Positions 1-11,700 of a stretch of 64,000 nucleotides of DNA are shown one piece after another. The stretch spans positions 53,168,080 to 53,232,079 of the forward strand of contig OX439037.1 of assembly GCA_949317995.1 (NCBI GenBank), read 5' to 3'. Every line of letters begins with the position of its first letter. Position 1 is the stretch's first letter. The position numbers were made by a program, and so were the translations under genes. A model generated the notes under the pieces. That model did no database searches and was not told the DNA's origin. It saw only the letters and a list, made by a program, of their open reading frames with translations. Origin of the DNA: Acholoe squamosa (lineage: Eukaryota; Annelida; Polychaeta; Phyllodocida; Polynoidae).

Positions 1-129
1 GCGTTAAACATCTGTTACTCACTCACTCCAAATAAATAAGACATGTACCTATGACAAGTTAGATGTCATCTGTCTCCATTGGTTCCAACCACCCATCCCC
101 AGGTAACAAAAGCTCAACCATGTGGTTAT

Positions 130-650
130 GTATCACTGTAATACCAACTCATAAATAGTGTATCACTGTAATTCTGTATATTTTTGTGTAGTTCCTCATG
201 TCAGTGAACTACCATTCTTGTACTTGTCTCTAGGATGGTGTGCTGTCACCTTGTAGCTACATGAGATAGTAGAGCAGTTTAAAAAGAAATCAGTCATTCT
301 GCAATGACAGGATAATTTACAGTGATAAATATGAACAGAATTACAGTGATACATTTAAGCAGAATTACAGTGATATCTAAAGATTTCAATAACAGAATTA
401 CAGTGATACCACTTCCTGAATTACGGTGATAATGGCAATTCTTCAAAAGGGAATTCTTGTATAAACTAATACATATCAAGTAGAGCCAAATATTCTTCAG
501 CATCAATGTCAAATCTTCAATCTGCCCAAGTTAGATGCTTCAAATAGCCATACAGATTATACAATTCAATAGAGAAAAAATGAGGTGGACTCAACTGCCA
601 CCATCTTGAAACACCGTAATTCGAATTACAGTGATAGGTTCCGTCACTGT
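130..650. repeat. Inverted tatcactgtaattc / gaattacagtgata cluster
   Basis: Two copies of tatcactgtaat at 131-170 face five copies of attacagtgata at 315-640. It may be a MITE with secondary expansions. No gene is seen in 1-660. Confidence 0.55.
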
Positions 651-659
651 GACTAGTGA

Positions 660-2025
660 TAGGAACAGGACAAGGCACTAGGTGGAAGACTGACAGGTAA
701 GGCCTCTATACTTTGTATACAGAGGAATCCCCACACAGCCCCTGATTGTGGTCTAACAGTGACCTTAACTTAATAGTTTACAGAGTGTAATCTGGCTTAT
801 TTGAAGGACAATGAAATGGAGGCCAAAAACAAACCATCTGTGAAAAAATCAAGGTGAGCTATCTAGTCTATTGAATGTGAATTATCAATTGGTATACCTT
901 TCATGGTGCATACTGAACCCAATATTCACCATTCAATATTATTCGCATAACAGGGGTGTACCTTAGCATGACCTACAACACATATCTTATGGAGAAGTTG
1001 ATGCAAGCCCCTACAAGCTAATGAGAATTTAATGTGCATGTGTGGATCAACACAGGAAAAGGGATCTCTGTGAGGAGCTTCCCGGGGGTCCCCTTCCCTG
1101 GTAGAGGCAAACTCAAACATGTGTCTTGATTGGTGCTATATAAAGTGTGGCCAGACAACCCTCTGCACCTGTGCTATGTAGGGTAGATGCACCATGAGTC
1201 TCTGTTATCCAAACTACTGTATATTAAATCTTTATTATTTCAGGGGACCATATACATTGTACATTGTATAACAATGGTCTTTCCGATGAGGAGGTTCTGG
1301 ATATCTTCAATGATAACAGTGGTCCTATAGCACACACCATTATCATGAAGGCCTTTGATCTGGAGGTTTTCTTGAATTTGGGGTACAGGGACCATATCTG
1401 TTTTAGGTGCCATAAAACCTTGATTATAAGCCTTAAGATCTTAAGGAGGGGTTGCGCTGTATACCCAAAGCTTGCCTGTAGAGCAAGGAATGTGCCTTAT
1501 CCAGAAGCTGTGTGCTCTCACAGGCAAAATGAAAATATCATGAATAAACTAAAAAGTATTTCTAATTCCTTAAGTATGGGAGCTATGGATATGCAAACAT
1601 TGAAATCCAGTGATAAGAATGGATATTGGTAAAGTATGAATGTGTCAGACCTACAGTGTTGATAAAGATGGGTTACATCAAATCATTTCTCACTGCAAGG
1701 TGCCATCATGATAGATTGTGCTTACTACTTTTACAAGTCATAGCCAGGCCCATTTTCATTGTGGTTTAGGGGGTCATGTACCCCCCTAGGACATCCCCCC
1801 ACCCCACCCCCACCCCCCTTGATCTGCCCCTCAGGGTGTGGCATGTGGATGCTGGCTATTACAGGAAATCAAGTATTTCATTTTAAAGATAAAACCCAAC
1901 AACCCAAGTGTCAACTCGAGGTGAATCTATCCTAACCACACTTTTATAAGCACATAAGAGTACCCTTTCATGACATGATCTATTACAGACCTATTACAGA
2001 CCTTGGTGAGCTAACAACCCTGCCT
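660..2025. other. No supported gene; unplaced open frame and possible exon
   Basis: A 122-residue + strand frame (1264-1632) contains GLSDEEVLDIFNDNSGPIAH but matches nothing I know. A short splice-bounded frame at 782-854 (acceptor gtttacag, donor gtgagc) could be an N-terminal FANCG exon (CNLAYLKDNEMEAKNKPSVK), but its exit phase 2 does not fit exon a directly. Confidence 0.2.
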
Positions 2026-2063
2026 ACTCTTACCTGTAGTGTGGAGGCCCACTACAGGTAAGA

Positions 2064-2064
<1 letters not shown>

Positions 2065-2142
<78 letters not shown>
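2065..2142. repeat. (TA)n microsatellite
   Basis: About 39 uninterrupted TA units, directly after a perfect 16-bp hairpin (2026-2065). Confidence 0.95.
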
Positions 2143-2145
<3 letters not shown>

Positions 2146-3258
2146 TAGAAAAGGTTTCATCTCAGGGGGTTATGGTACATTTGGATCAGATTTTCTGTAT
2201 TTGAAGAGGATATTCACCGTTTAAAATCTCTATAAATCTCTATGGAGAGATTAATGCTAAACTTTGTTTATGCAGTCTACAGAGGGGAGGGGGTTACTGG
2301 GTTGGGGGAGGGGGTTGTGGCCAGCTGAACGGCGTTGGGGCTAGTGTAAAGGCCATTAGTAGCACGCCCCAATGCCTACTTGATCACTTGTACCTGTAGA
2401 ACAGGTGGCAAGAGCCCAGGCAGCTACCTGCAGTACATATGCACTGGCACTGATAATGTAGTGAATTTCTCAGTGTAAAAACAACTCAGGGTGAACACAT
2501 CTTTAGGGGTTAAGTAGTTTGTCTGACGTCTTGACCAGTTTGTGCTAAGCAATATTCTTAGTACATATGGGCTAGTACTGGTGGTGTTCAGGTCAGAGTC
2601 ATTCTGCCTGTAACTTTGGTATTGGTGGTAGAGGGACCTGGGCAGGTGTATGAGACAATCAAGGCGTTTAGCCCATACATAAGTGCTTGAAAACTTTCTG
2701 TTTCTAATCACTTTCTATTTACATCGTTAAAGGGTTAAGATTACAAGTGGCCGCGCCATGTCTCACAGGACTATTCTCTACTATTCAATTAAAATCTACA
2801 ACACTATGGTTTTATTGTACCCTAATTCCTTCATATAAGCCGCACCCTGGTATAAGCCACCCCCTGATTTTGTGAAAAATTTTAAAATTTTCAAAATAGC
2901 ACTGGCCCAGATGGATTTTTGCGGACCTGCAAATTGTTCTGGTAAATTTTTCCTGACCTCTCCACCGATATGATATAAGTTATTTTTTTCGCCAGTTGAG
3001 TGCAAAACAGGTATCTTTCGGCAGAAGGTAGTGCATGTCCACACCGTGGTAAGGGCACATGTGGACCGGCTGGGGCCAAAAAGGCACCTAGTCAAAAGAA
3101 TTATTGCGCTTTTCTTTTTCAAAACAATTTTTTTTGGGCGGCATGTTCTTTAGGGGGACGAAACACCCCAGATTGATACTGAACACTTTATATCCGCGCA
3201 TATCATTTGCATAGTTAGCATAAATATGCAGTATCTTGGTACTGTTCAATATAATATA

Positions 3259-3491
3259 CCGTAAACTCCCGCATAGAAGACGCGCTGCGCGTATAAGACG
3301 CACCCCAAACTCAGCACATGCATTTTCGCGTATAAGACGCACATTTTAAGACTGAAATTTGTAAGATTAGTATATTTCTATAGAAAAATCACCCCTCCTA
3401 TAAGACGCACCCCAAACTTGAAAAAATCCTATAAGACCCCCCAGGCATTTGTTTGGCGTAGAGGACGCGTCTTATTCGCGGGAGTTTACGG
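3259..3491. mobile_element. 233-bp MITE (CCGTAAACTCCCGCG family), copy 1
   Basis: Inverted termini ccgtaaactcccgc and gcgggagtttacgg are flanked by TA. The interior has multiple gcgtataagacgcac words in both orientations. The TA target suggests Tc1/mariner/pogo-type mobilisation (inference). Confidence 0.7.
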
Positions 3492-3904
3492 TAGATATGT
3501 TCCATTGCTCCCTTATAGAATTCATATGCTTGCAAGTATAAACTACTGACACCTAGTGACTAGTGGAATCTGAACAATAGAAATGGAATACCCCTCCCCT
3601 ACCTTCCTATAGCATGAATCAATTTCTTCAATGGAGGCAGCCATTGCTTGATCAGGTGCTTAGAAGTTTTAGATCCAAATGCTAGTTACCAGTGCATTAT
3701 CACTGTTGATAAGCTTTACACATCAATACCTGCAGCCACCCGGGGCACAAGCCCTGTTTGCACTGAATGGATGTCTTTCCATTTCTCCATTCTCTGGTGT
3801 TTGATTAAAAATGTTGGCATCATTCTGTGTTTTTATTTGTGTTTTAATCTGTGGTTTTATGGTACATGTATTGAGTTTAGGGCTATAACAGGTTAGTGTT
3901 AGTA

Positions 3905-4326
3905 CTAAGGTATGATAATAATTACTCACTATTTATCAGCGGTTAATCAATATATGTTAGTAATTACTCACTATTTGTTAGCAATTAGTCAAAATATGTC
4001 AGTATTTACTCACAATTTGTCAGCAATTAGTCAATATATGTCAGTACCTAGTCACTATATATCAGCAATTATCAATACATGTCAGTATTTACTCACAATC
4101 TGTCAGCAATTAGTCAATATATAACAGAGAAATATCCATTGATTCAATTGTGCATCCTGCCTTGACTGGTATTTGTCAAAATATGTCAGTATCTATGGAC
4201 TATTTGTCAGCAATTAGTTAATATATGTTAGTAATTACTCACTATTTGTCAGCAATTAGTCAGTACATGCTAGTAATTACTTACATTTTATCAGCATTTA
4301 GTCAATATATGTTAGTAATTGCTCAC
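3905..4326. repeat. 42-bp minisatellite
   Basis: Units of gtcagtaattactcactatt then tgtcagcaattagtcaatat. Further blocks occur at 4,801-4,885, 11,450-11,700 and, as fragments, 25,382-25,399, 31,219-31,307 and 31,545-31,575. Open frames here come from the repeat, not from a gene. Confidence 0.85.
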
Positions 4327-4328
4327 TA

Positions 4329-4561
4329 CCGTAATCTCCCGCGTATAAGACACGTCTTATACGCCAAACAAAAGGCTGGTGCGTCTTATAGCTTACTCTC
4401 AAGTTGGGGGTGCGTCTTATACGAGGGGTAATTTTACTATAGAACAGTACTGAATTTACGAAATTGTGCCCTAAGAGGTGCGTCTTATACGCGAAAATGC
4501 CTTTGCTGAGTTTGGGGTGCATCTTATACGCGCACTGCGTCTTCTACGCGGGAGATTATGG
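4329..4561. mobile_element. 233-bp MITE, copy 2, in the 42-bp minisatellite
   Basis: Same termini and exactly the same length as copy 1, with TA on both flanks. It splits the 42-bp minisatellite, whose units resume after it. Confidence 0.7.
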
Positions 4562-4577
4562 TATTTGTCAGCACTTA

Positions 4578-4798
4578 CCGTAAATCCCCGGTCATAAGCC
4601 GGATTTTTTTTCTTATTTTTGACCAAAATCGGCTTCTAAATTTCTCCCAAAGTCTCCCCCGGCTTATGACTGCGGTCATTTTTACTATAGATTACAGTGA
4701 AAACAGGGAAAATTTGGCCCCAAAATCGGCTTATAGTATTTCCTCAAAGTCTACCCCCGGCTTATGACTGAGGTCGGCTTATGAGCGGGGTTTTACGG
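4578..4798. mobile_element. Related TA-flanked MITE (ccgtaaatccccgg type)
   Basis: Inverted termini ccgtaaatccccggtcataa and ttatgagcggggttttacgg, TA flanks. The terminal core matches the 233-bp family but the interior differs, so it is a second subfamily. Decayed relatives lie at about 34,638-34,860 and 52,232-52,559. Confidence 0.65.
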
Positions 4799-5290
4799 TA
4801 GTCAATATATGTTAGTAATTACTCACTATTTGTTAGCAATTATTCAATATATATTAGTAATTACTCACTATTTGTCAGCAATTTCTCGAGTCTTAAACCT
4901 GATCGATCGGCCCTTACAGCTCTGCTGTATATTTCACTATTGATTTCAAAGTTAGAATACATCGTCTATGAAATCTTTGGAAAACATATTACACAAATAT
5001 TAAGTCTTGATAATAACTACAGTCCTGTTTATCTGAAAGCCATGTCATGGGCGTCCTCGTTAGTTTTAACCCCCCACCCCCAATGTGAAGTTTTTTTCGG
5101 GGTTTTGCCCCCCCCCCAACAAGGGACTCTTTTTCAAAATCCCCCCCCCCTATATCTAACAAACCCCCCTACCTGGCAGTAAATGGCTTGTCCCTAAGGA
5201 GGAAGACGGGGGAGGGGGTTGAAGTGTTTGCCATTTCTTACTATAGTCTATATTTATAAAACCCCTCGTGGCTTAGACATCAGGCATATA

Positions 5291-5466
5291 TAGTGAGACC
5301 TTGATAATCCGGCCACCCCTGTTGCAGACAAATATTGGCCGGATCTCAAAACTGCCGGATTATCAAAGGATATTACAATAGATTTTTATTGGAATGTTCT
5401 AGCCTCAGCCTGGTCGGATCCCGTGTATGTCTGATTATCGAGGGCCGGATTATCAAGGTCTCACTG
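5291..5466. mobile_element. Pogo/Tigger-type MITE, 176 bp
   Basis: Inverted termini agtgagaccttgataatccgg and ccggattatcaaggtctcact, TA flanks (5289-5290, 5467-5468). The gaccttgataatccgg style terminus is typical of pogo-group elements. Confidence 0.7.
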
Positions 5467-5939
5467 TATCAGACCTACTGTAATGGCATTAAGGGAGTGT
5501 TCATTTTTTAACAACAGGGGGGGTGAGTTTGAGGGGGGCATAAAATATTTTGACCCTTCTCGATGAGGCGCGACGTTTGATAAGTAGTGGGGACAATATC
5601 TCACTTGCAGAAGGAAAAAGTTTATTCTGATAAATCTACAATGCATCAGAAAGCACAATTTTCTTTCTAAAATTTCAACATTTTTTCTCCATTTTTCTAA
5701 GATCTTTCAGGGTCAATCTTTGTCCAGATCCCATGAGATATCATTTTACCACTTATATGGGGGGGTCTTAGAAAGATTTGGATAAAAGGGCATCAGCCAT
5801 CCTCAAAAAGCACCAAAATGCTCCATTTGACTTCTTGATATTCAAAATTTCCCCCACCATTTTAACCTATCAATGGCAAATCCAAGAAAAATGTTCATTT
5901 TTAATGCCTCGATTTTCCCCACAAAATCTCTCCCCTCAT

Positions 5940-6800
5940 ATGGAGTGGGCCTAACAAGACATACCTGACCTGACCCAGATTGCCCAACCTGGACCTTCCC
6001 ACCTGGACTGCCCCCAGACAGATCCACCTCGACAGACTCACCCAGACTGAACTGACCTGGACCAGACAGACCTACCTGGGCCGCTCCCGGACTCACCCTG
6101 GACGGACCCACCCTGGTAGACCCGGACCAAACTGACCTGGACCGGACAGACCAGGACCAAATGGACTCAGACCAAAAGTCAGACATCTCAGAGGTTTCTT
6201 CCATCTTGTGGCCATAATATAGATAGAGGAATTACATTAAACATAGATACCCTTACAACATGCCCCTTCTACTTCTAGGGAGCATAAGGCTGAGCATAAT
6301 TCAGGCTTCAGCAGGGGAAATTAAGCATGCCTTGTGCTGCCTTCTAGCCTTTTCTAGACAAACCACCCTTCAGGGATCAGAGGGTATCTGGAATCTTATT
6401 TCAGAGGACATGAATCTAAGCTGCCTTCTGATTGGCTGAAATTCTGATGCAGTTTTTTAATTGTTTTTCTATGACCATCCAATCTGGAGATGGTTTTAAA
6501 GGTTTTGAATGAGGGGAACAGGTTGAAATGAAGATGAGATGGGTGCTTTTAGTATGATAAATTGAGGGAAATGGGTGCTTTGCTAACACCCAAATATTTC
6601 AGAGGTTGAGCCCATACCCAACTGACATCTCTGTACCACAACAGACTCAGTCAAGATTGCAGTGTGACCCAGACCAGACCGAACAGACTCGGATGGATCC
6701 AGACTGAACAGAACCAGACCATACAGACCAAAACGAGACGGATTCGTGGATAAACGCGACCCAGACCAGACCTGAACTGGACCAGACCAGATGACCACCC
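5940..6800. repeat. Degenerate gaccagacc/gacctgacc short repeats
   Basis: Two patches (5,945-6,170 and 6,640-6,800) of gaccwgac-type words in every frame. The intervening sequence holds nothing recognised. Confidence 0.5.
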
Positions 6801-6845
6801 CTGACCCCAACCCTCCTCTAGAGGCATGGGAAAGTGTCAGCAGTA

Positions 6846-7076
6846 CCGTAATCTCTCGCGTAGAAGACGCGGTGCGCGTAGAAGACGCACCCCAACTCAG
6901 GGAAGACTATTTCACGTATAAGACGCCCCTCTAAGGGCAGACTTTTGTAAGTTTAGTACTGTTCTATAGTAAAAATATCCCGCGTATAAGACGCACCCCC
7001 AACTTGAGAGAAAGCTATAAGACGCACCAGCCTTTTGTTTGGCGTATAAGACTACCCCTAACCCTAACCCTAACCC
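6846..7076. mobile_element. Truncated 233-bp-family MITE ending in telomere repeats
   Basis: The left terminus (ccgtaatctctcgcg after TA) and interior are normal up to ggcgtataagac. The expected right terminus is then replaced by three and a half copies of CCCTAA (7054-7076). Confidence 0.65.
7054..7076. repeat. Interstitial telomere repeats (CCCTAA)n
   Basis: ccctaaccctaaccctaaccc, the metazoan telomere sequence, sits exactly where a MITE loses its right end. Confidence 0.85.
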
Positions 7077-7079
7077 GGG

Positions 7080-7920
7080 TAGTAGATATCAATGCTAGAT
7101 AATGTGAAAACGTCTGAAAGCATCTCAAACTTATCTCTCCATAGACCATAGTGTGTTATTTTGTGGACAAAATGTGTGGCCATTTAAGATTCCTATAATA
7201 GTCTATGGAGTTTGGAATTGAACTCCAATATCTTTTTTTTATCTGCTTTAGTTTTTGTTTTTTTAAGTGATATTGATGATGCAGGGGTAGTAAAACCTTG
7301 GGGTCAGGTGGGGGGTGTGACCCCTGCACCATCCAGTCATACCTCAGTTTTTGCCGTTCGTTCCTCTTAGGAACGATCGGCTCATTACTTGAATTGAGAC
7401 TTCTGAAACACATGCCAGTAGACTTGGCCCAAGTCCTAGCCCCCTAGCACTATTATTCATAGTTTGACCTGGGTCTCCTCACCCAGAACCACTGCACCAC
7501 CCCTATCTTGAAGACCATTGCAGGTCCAAAGTGGTGCTTGTTCACTCTCCCTGTATATCCCAGTCCTATAGGTACAGTATGGTGTATACCTATACATGGA
7601 GTGATTTATGCAAATTAGTGCTCTTGCTTGAGCTATGGTGGTGCTGGTGGTGAATCCTGGTCACTGAAGTGGTGGCAGAGGCCACAGGGATAGCCCTGTG
7701 TTCTAATACAAAGCACTGCTCCCTCATAATCCTCTGCTTTGGCCATTGACCCCCCTCCCCCCACCTCTGAACAAAGCTGGTTCTATAGTGGTGAATGTGG
7801 TGGTTATATGAGTCCACTACCTCCATGTTTCTAAAATGTGTAAAACCTGTCCCTAATGGGTAGGGACATAGGGACGCTGTTAGGGCTGCTATAAACACCG
7901 TGAGTAGCACAGACCATTGC
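7080..7920. other. Nothing recognised
   Basis: Unique-looking AT-rich sequence with short, unconvincing open frames on -. Confidence 0.4.
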
Positions 7921-7929
7921 CTGTTTGAT

Positions 7930-9396
7930 AACATGTACATAACCCTTTATAGATGGCATGATGCATTGATGTGTAGTTAACCTTTATAGATGGCATGATG
8001 CATTGATGTGCAGTTAACCCTTATGGATGGCATGATGCATTGATGCACATTTAACCCTTTATGGATGGCATGATGCATTGATGTGTAGTTAACCCTTATA
8101 GATGGCATGATGAATTAATGCACATTTAATTCTTTATGGGTAACATGATGAATTGATGCATATTTAACACTTTATGGATGGCATGATGCATTGATGTGCA
8201 GTTAACCCTTTATAGATGGCATGATGCATTGATGCATAGTTAACCCTTTATGGATGGCATGATGCATTGATGCACATTTAACCCTTTATGGATGGCATGA
8301 TGCATTAATGCACATTTAACCCTTTATGGATGGCATGATGCATTGATGCATATTTAACACTTTATGGATGGCATGATGCATTGATGTGCAGTTAACCCTT
8401 TATAGATGGCATGATGCATTGATGCATAGTTAACCCTGTATGGATGGCATGATACATTGATGCACATTTAACCCTTTATGGATGGCATGATGCATTGATG
8501 CACATTTAACCCTTTATGGATGGCAGGATGTATTGATGTGCAGTTAACCCTTAATGGATGGCATGATGCATTGATGCATATTTAACCCTTTATGGATGGC
8601 ATGATGCATTGATGTGCAGTTAACCCTTTATAGATGGCATGATGCATTGATGCATAGTTAACCCTTTATGGATGGCATGATGCATTGATGCACATTTAAC
8701 CCTTTATGGATGGCATGATGCATTGATGTGCAGTTAACTCTTTAGGGATGGCATGATGCATTGACACACTTTTAACCCTTTATGAATGGCATGATGCATT
8801 GATGCAGTTAACCCTTTATAGATGGCATGATGCATTGATGCATAGTTAACCCTTTATGGATGGCATGATGCATTGAAGCACCTTTAACCCTTTATAGATG
8901 GCATGATGTATTGATGTGCAGTTAACCCTTTATGGATGGCATGATGCATTGATGCACATTTAACCCTTTATGGATGGCATGATGCATTGATGCACATTTA
9001 ACCCTTTATGGATGGCATGATGCATTGATGTGCAATTAACCCTTTATGGATGGCATGATGCATTGATGCATATTTAACACTTTATGGATGGCATGATGCA
9101 TTGATGTGCAGTTAACCCTTTATAGATGGCATGATGCATTGATGCATAGTTAACCCTTTATGGATGGCATGATGCATTGACGCACATTTAACCCTTTATG
9201 GATGGCATGATGCATTGATGCACATTTAACCCTTTATGGATGGCATGATGCATTGATGTGCAATTAACCCTTTATGGATGGCATGATGCATTGATGCAGT
9301 TAACCCTTTATAGATGGCATGATGCATTGATGCATAGTTAACCCTTTATGGATGGCATGATGCATTGATGCACATTTAACCCTTTATGGATGGCAT
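7930..9396. repeat. 38-bp minisatellite, first block
   Basis: About 38 copies of a unit reading ttaaccctttatggatgg then catgatgcattgatgcacat. Variant monomers (cacattt, gtgcagtt, catagtt, catatttaacac) recur in a fixed order about every 188-190 bp, so a five-monomer higher-order repeat is present. Confidence 0.9.
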
Positions 9397-9619
9397 GAGG
9401 CTAAATCCTGTTTTAGGTCGCTATGGAAAATAAGGAATGTGTTTTGCACAACTGGAAAAATGCTAGACCTATGTAGACCCCTTGTGTATATAGCGACTTA
9501 AAAGTTCTACCCATGGCAAATGTAGAGGTTCAAATACACATAGCGACCTATTTAATAGCGACCTAAAACAGGAGTAATATATAGGAAAGAAAGAAAGAAA
9601 CTTAAACAGAAGAATAGAT

Positions 9620-10330
9620 TAGCATAGAAGCTTGCCCCGTAGGGCTACTAATATGGAATAGAAAAGAAGCTTGCCCCGCAGGGCTACTTTAATGGAATAG
9701 AATAGAATTTTGCCCCGCAGGGCTAGTCATTCAAATTCAATAGCCCTGCGGGGCAAGCTTCTTTTCTATTCCATATTAGTAGCCCTGCGGGGCAAGCTTC
9801 TATTCTATACCATATTGATAGCCCTGCGGGGCAAGCTTCTATTCTATACCATATTGCCCCCGCAGGGCTACTAATATGGAATAGAAAAGAAGCTTGCCCC
9901 GCAGGGCTACTTTAATTCAATAGAATAGAATTTTGCCCCGCAGGGCTAGTCATTCAAATTCAATAGCCCTGCGGGGCAAGCTTCTTTTCTATTCCATATT
10001 AGTAGCCCTGCGGGGCAAGCTTCTATTCTATACCATATTGATAGCCCTGCGGGGCAAGCTTCTATTCTATACCATATTGCCCCCGCAGGGCTACTAATAT
10101 GGAATAGAAAAGAAGCTTGCCCCGCAGGGCTACTTTAATGGAATAGAATAGAATTTTGCCCCGCAGGGCTAGTCATTCAAATTCAATAGCCCTGCGGGGC
10201 AAGCTTCTTTTCTATTCCATATTAGTAGCCCTGCGGGGCAAGCTTCTATTCTATACCATATTGATAGCCCTGCGGGGCAAGCTTCTATTCTATACCATTT
10301 TGATAGCCCTGCGAGGTAAGCTTCCATTCT
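9620..10330. repeat. Foldback array, ~224-bp higher-order repeat
   Basis: Words ttgccccgcagggcta and tagccctgcggggcaa alternate in both orientations, separated by aatatggaatagaa or its inverse. The whole pattern repeats at about 9,632, 9,856 and 10,079 (224 and 223 bp). The unit core gccccgcagggc is nearly palindromic. Confidence 0.8.
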
Positions 10331-10399
10331 ATCTTATATGTGCAACTCAATAAGGATGATAAAAAATGTTTCAAATAGAACTAGATCATGGGTTTTTAG

Positions 10400-10510
10400 T
10401 TACTGAATAAGGGTCATCTTCATGATTACAAACATTTACTGAATAAGGGTAATGACCCTTATTCAGTAACTATTTACAATAGTCAAGATGATCCTTATTC
10501 AGTTAAGAAT
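10400..10510. repeat. Inverted repeat of ttactgaataaggg
   Basis: Two forward (ttactgaataagggt) and two inverted (acccttattcagtaa, atccttattcagtt) copies in about 110 bp, at the end of the foldback array. Confidence 0.65.
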
Positions 10511-10676
10511 GCCCTTCTACCACTATCACATTCACATTAAAGAGGAATACACAGAACAAGCCATTCCATTTCCTTCATTTAGATTCCATCTTTTCCATTC
10601 ACCCTCTAATTTTCTTTAGTTTTCAAGAGTTATCACAACTTAATCTATTCTTTAGCGACTTAAAGTGGGAGAATGC

Positions 10677-11446
10677 CTGGCATGATGCATTGATGTGCAG
10701 TTAACTCTTTAGGGATGGCATGATGCATTGACACACTTTTAACCCTTTATGAATGGCATGATGCATTGATGCAGTTAACCCTTTATAGATGGCATGATGC
10801 ATTGATGCATAGTTAAACCTTTATGGATGGCATGATGCATTGAAGCACTTTTAACCCTTTATAGATGGCATGATGTATTGATGTGCAGTTAACACTTTAT
10901 GGATGGCATGATGCATTGATGCACATTTAACCCTTTATGGATGGCATGATGCATTGATGTGCAATTAACCCTTTATGGATGGCATGATGCATTGACACAC
11001 TTTTAATCTTTTATAGATGGCATGATGCATTGATGCATAGTTAACCCTTTATGGATGGCATGATGCATTGACACACTTTTAACCCTTTATAGATGGCATG
11101 ATGCATTGATGCATAGTTAACCCTTTATGGATGACATGATGCATTGATGTGTAGTTAACCCTTTATAGATGGTATGATGCATTGATGCACATTTGACCCT
11201 TTCTGGATGGCATGATGCATTGATGCACATTTAACCCTTTATGGATTGCGTGATGCATTGATGCACATTTAACCCTTTATGGATGGCATGATGCATTGAT
11301 GCACATTTAACCCTTTATGGATTGCATGATGCATTGATGCACATTTAACCCTTTATAGATGGCATGATGCATTGATGTGAAGTTAACCCTTTATAGATGG
11401 CATGATGCATTGATGTGCAGTTCACCCTTTATGGATGGCATGATGC
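10677..11446. repeat. 38-bp minisatellite, second block
   Basis: About 20 further copies of the same 38-bp unit, resuming after the insertion at 9,397-10,676 and followed directly by the 42-bp minisatellite. Confidence 0.9.
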
Positions 11447-11449
11447 ATC

Positions 11450-11700
11450 GTCAGCAAATATGTCAGTAATAATGCACTATTTGTCAGCAATTAATCAATG
11501 TATGTTAGTAATTACTCACTTTTTGTCAGCAGTTAGTCAATATATGTTAGCAATTACTCACTATTTCTCAGCAATTAAACAAAATATGTCAGTAATAATG
11601 CACTATTTGTCAGCAATTAGTCAATGCATGTCAGTAATTGTTCATTATTTGTCAGCAGTTCGTCAACATATGTCAGTAATCACTCCCTATTTGTCAATAC
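11450..11700. repeat. 42-bp minisatellite, further block
   Basis: The same unit as at 3,905, about six diverged copies, contiguous with the 38-bp array. Confidence 0.8.

Larger units (their letters stand above)
9397..10676. mobile_element. 1.28-kb insertion with foldback array inside the minisatellite
   Basis: It interrupts the 38-bp array. The left end aatcctgttttaggtcgcta and the inverted right end tctcccactttaagtcgcta are partly matching. A 168-bp sub-element with perfect inverted ends (tcctgttttaggtcgctat) lies at 9406-9573. No protein is encoded. Confidence 0.5.

Noticed and set aside
1264..1632. 122-residue + strand frame as a gene
   Set aside because: No family resemblance, no clear splice or promoter context, isolated in repeat-rich DNA.
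7930..11446. CRISPR-like array
   Set aside because: Units are contiguous 38-bp monomers with no spacers, and the DNA is eukaryotic.
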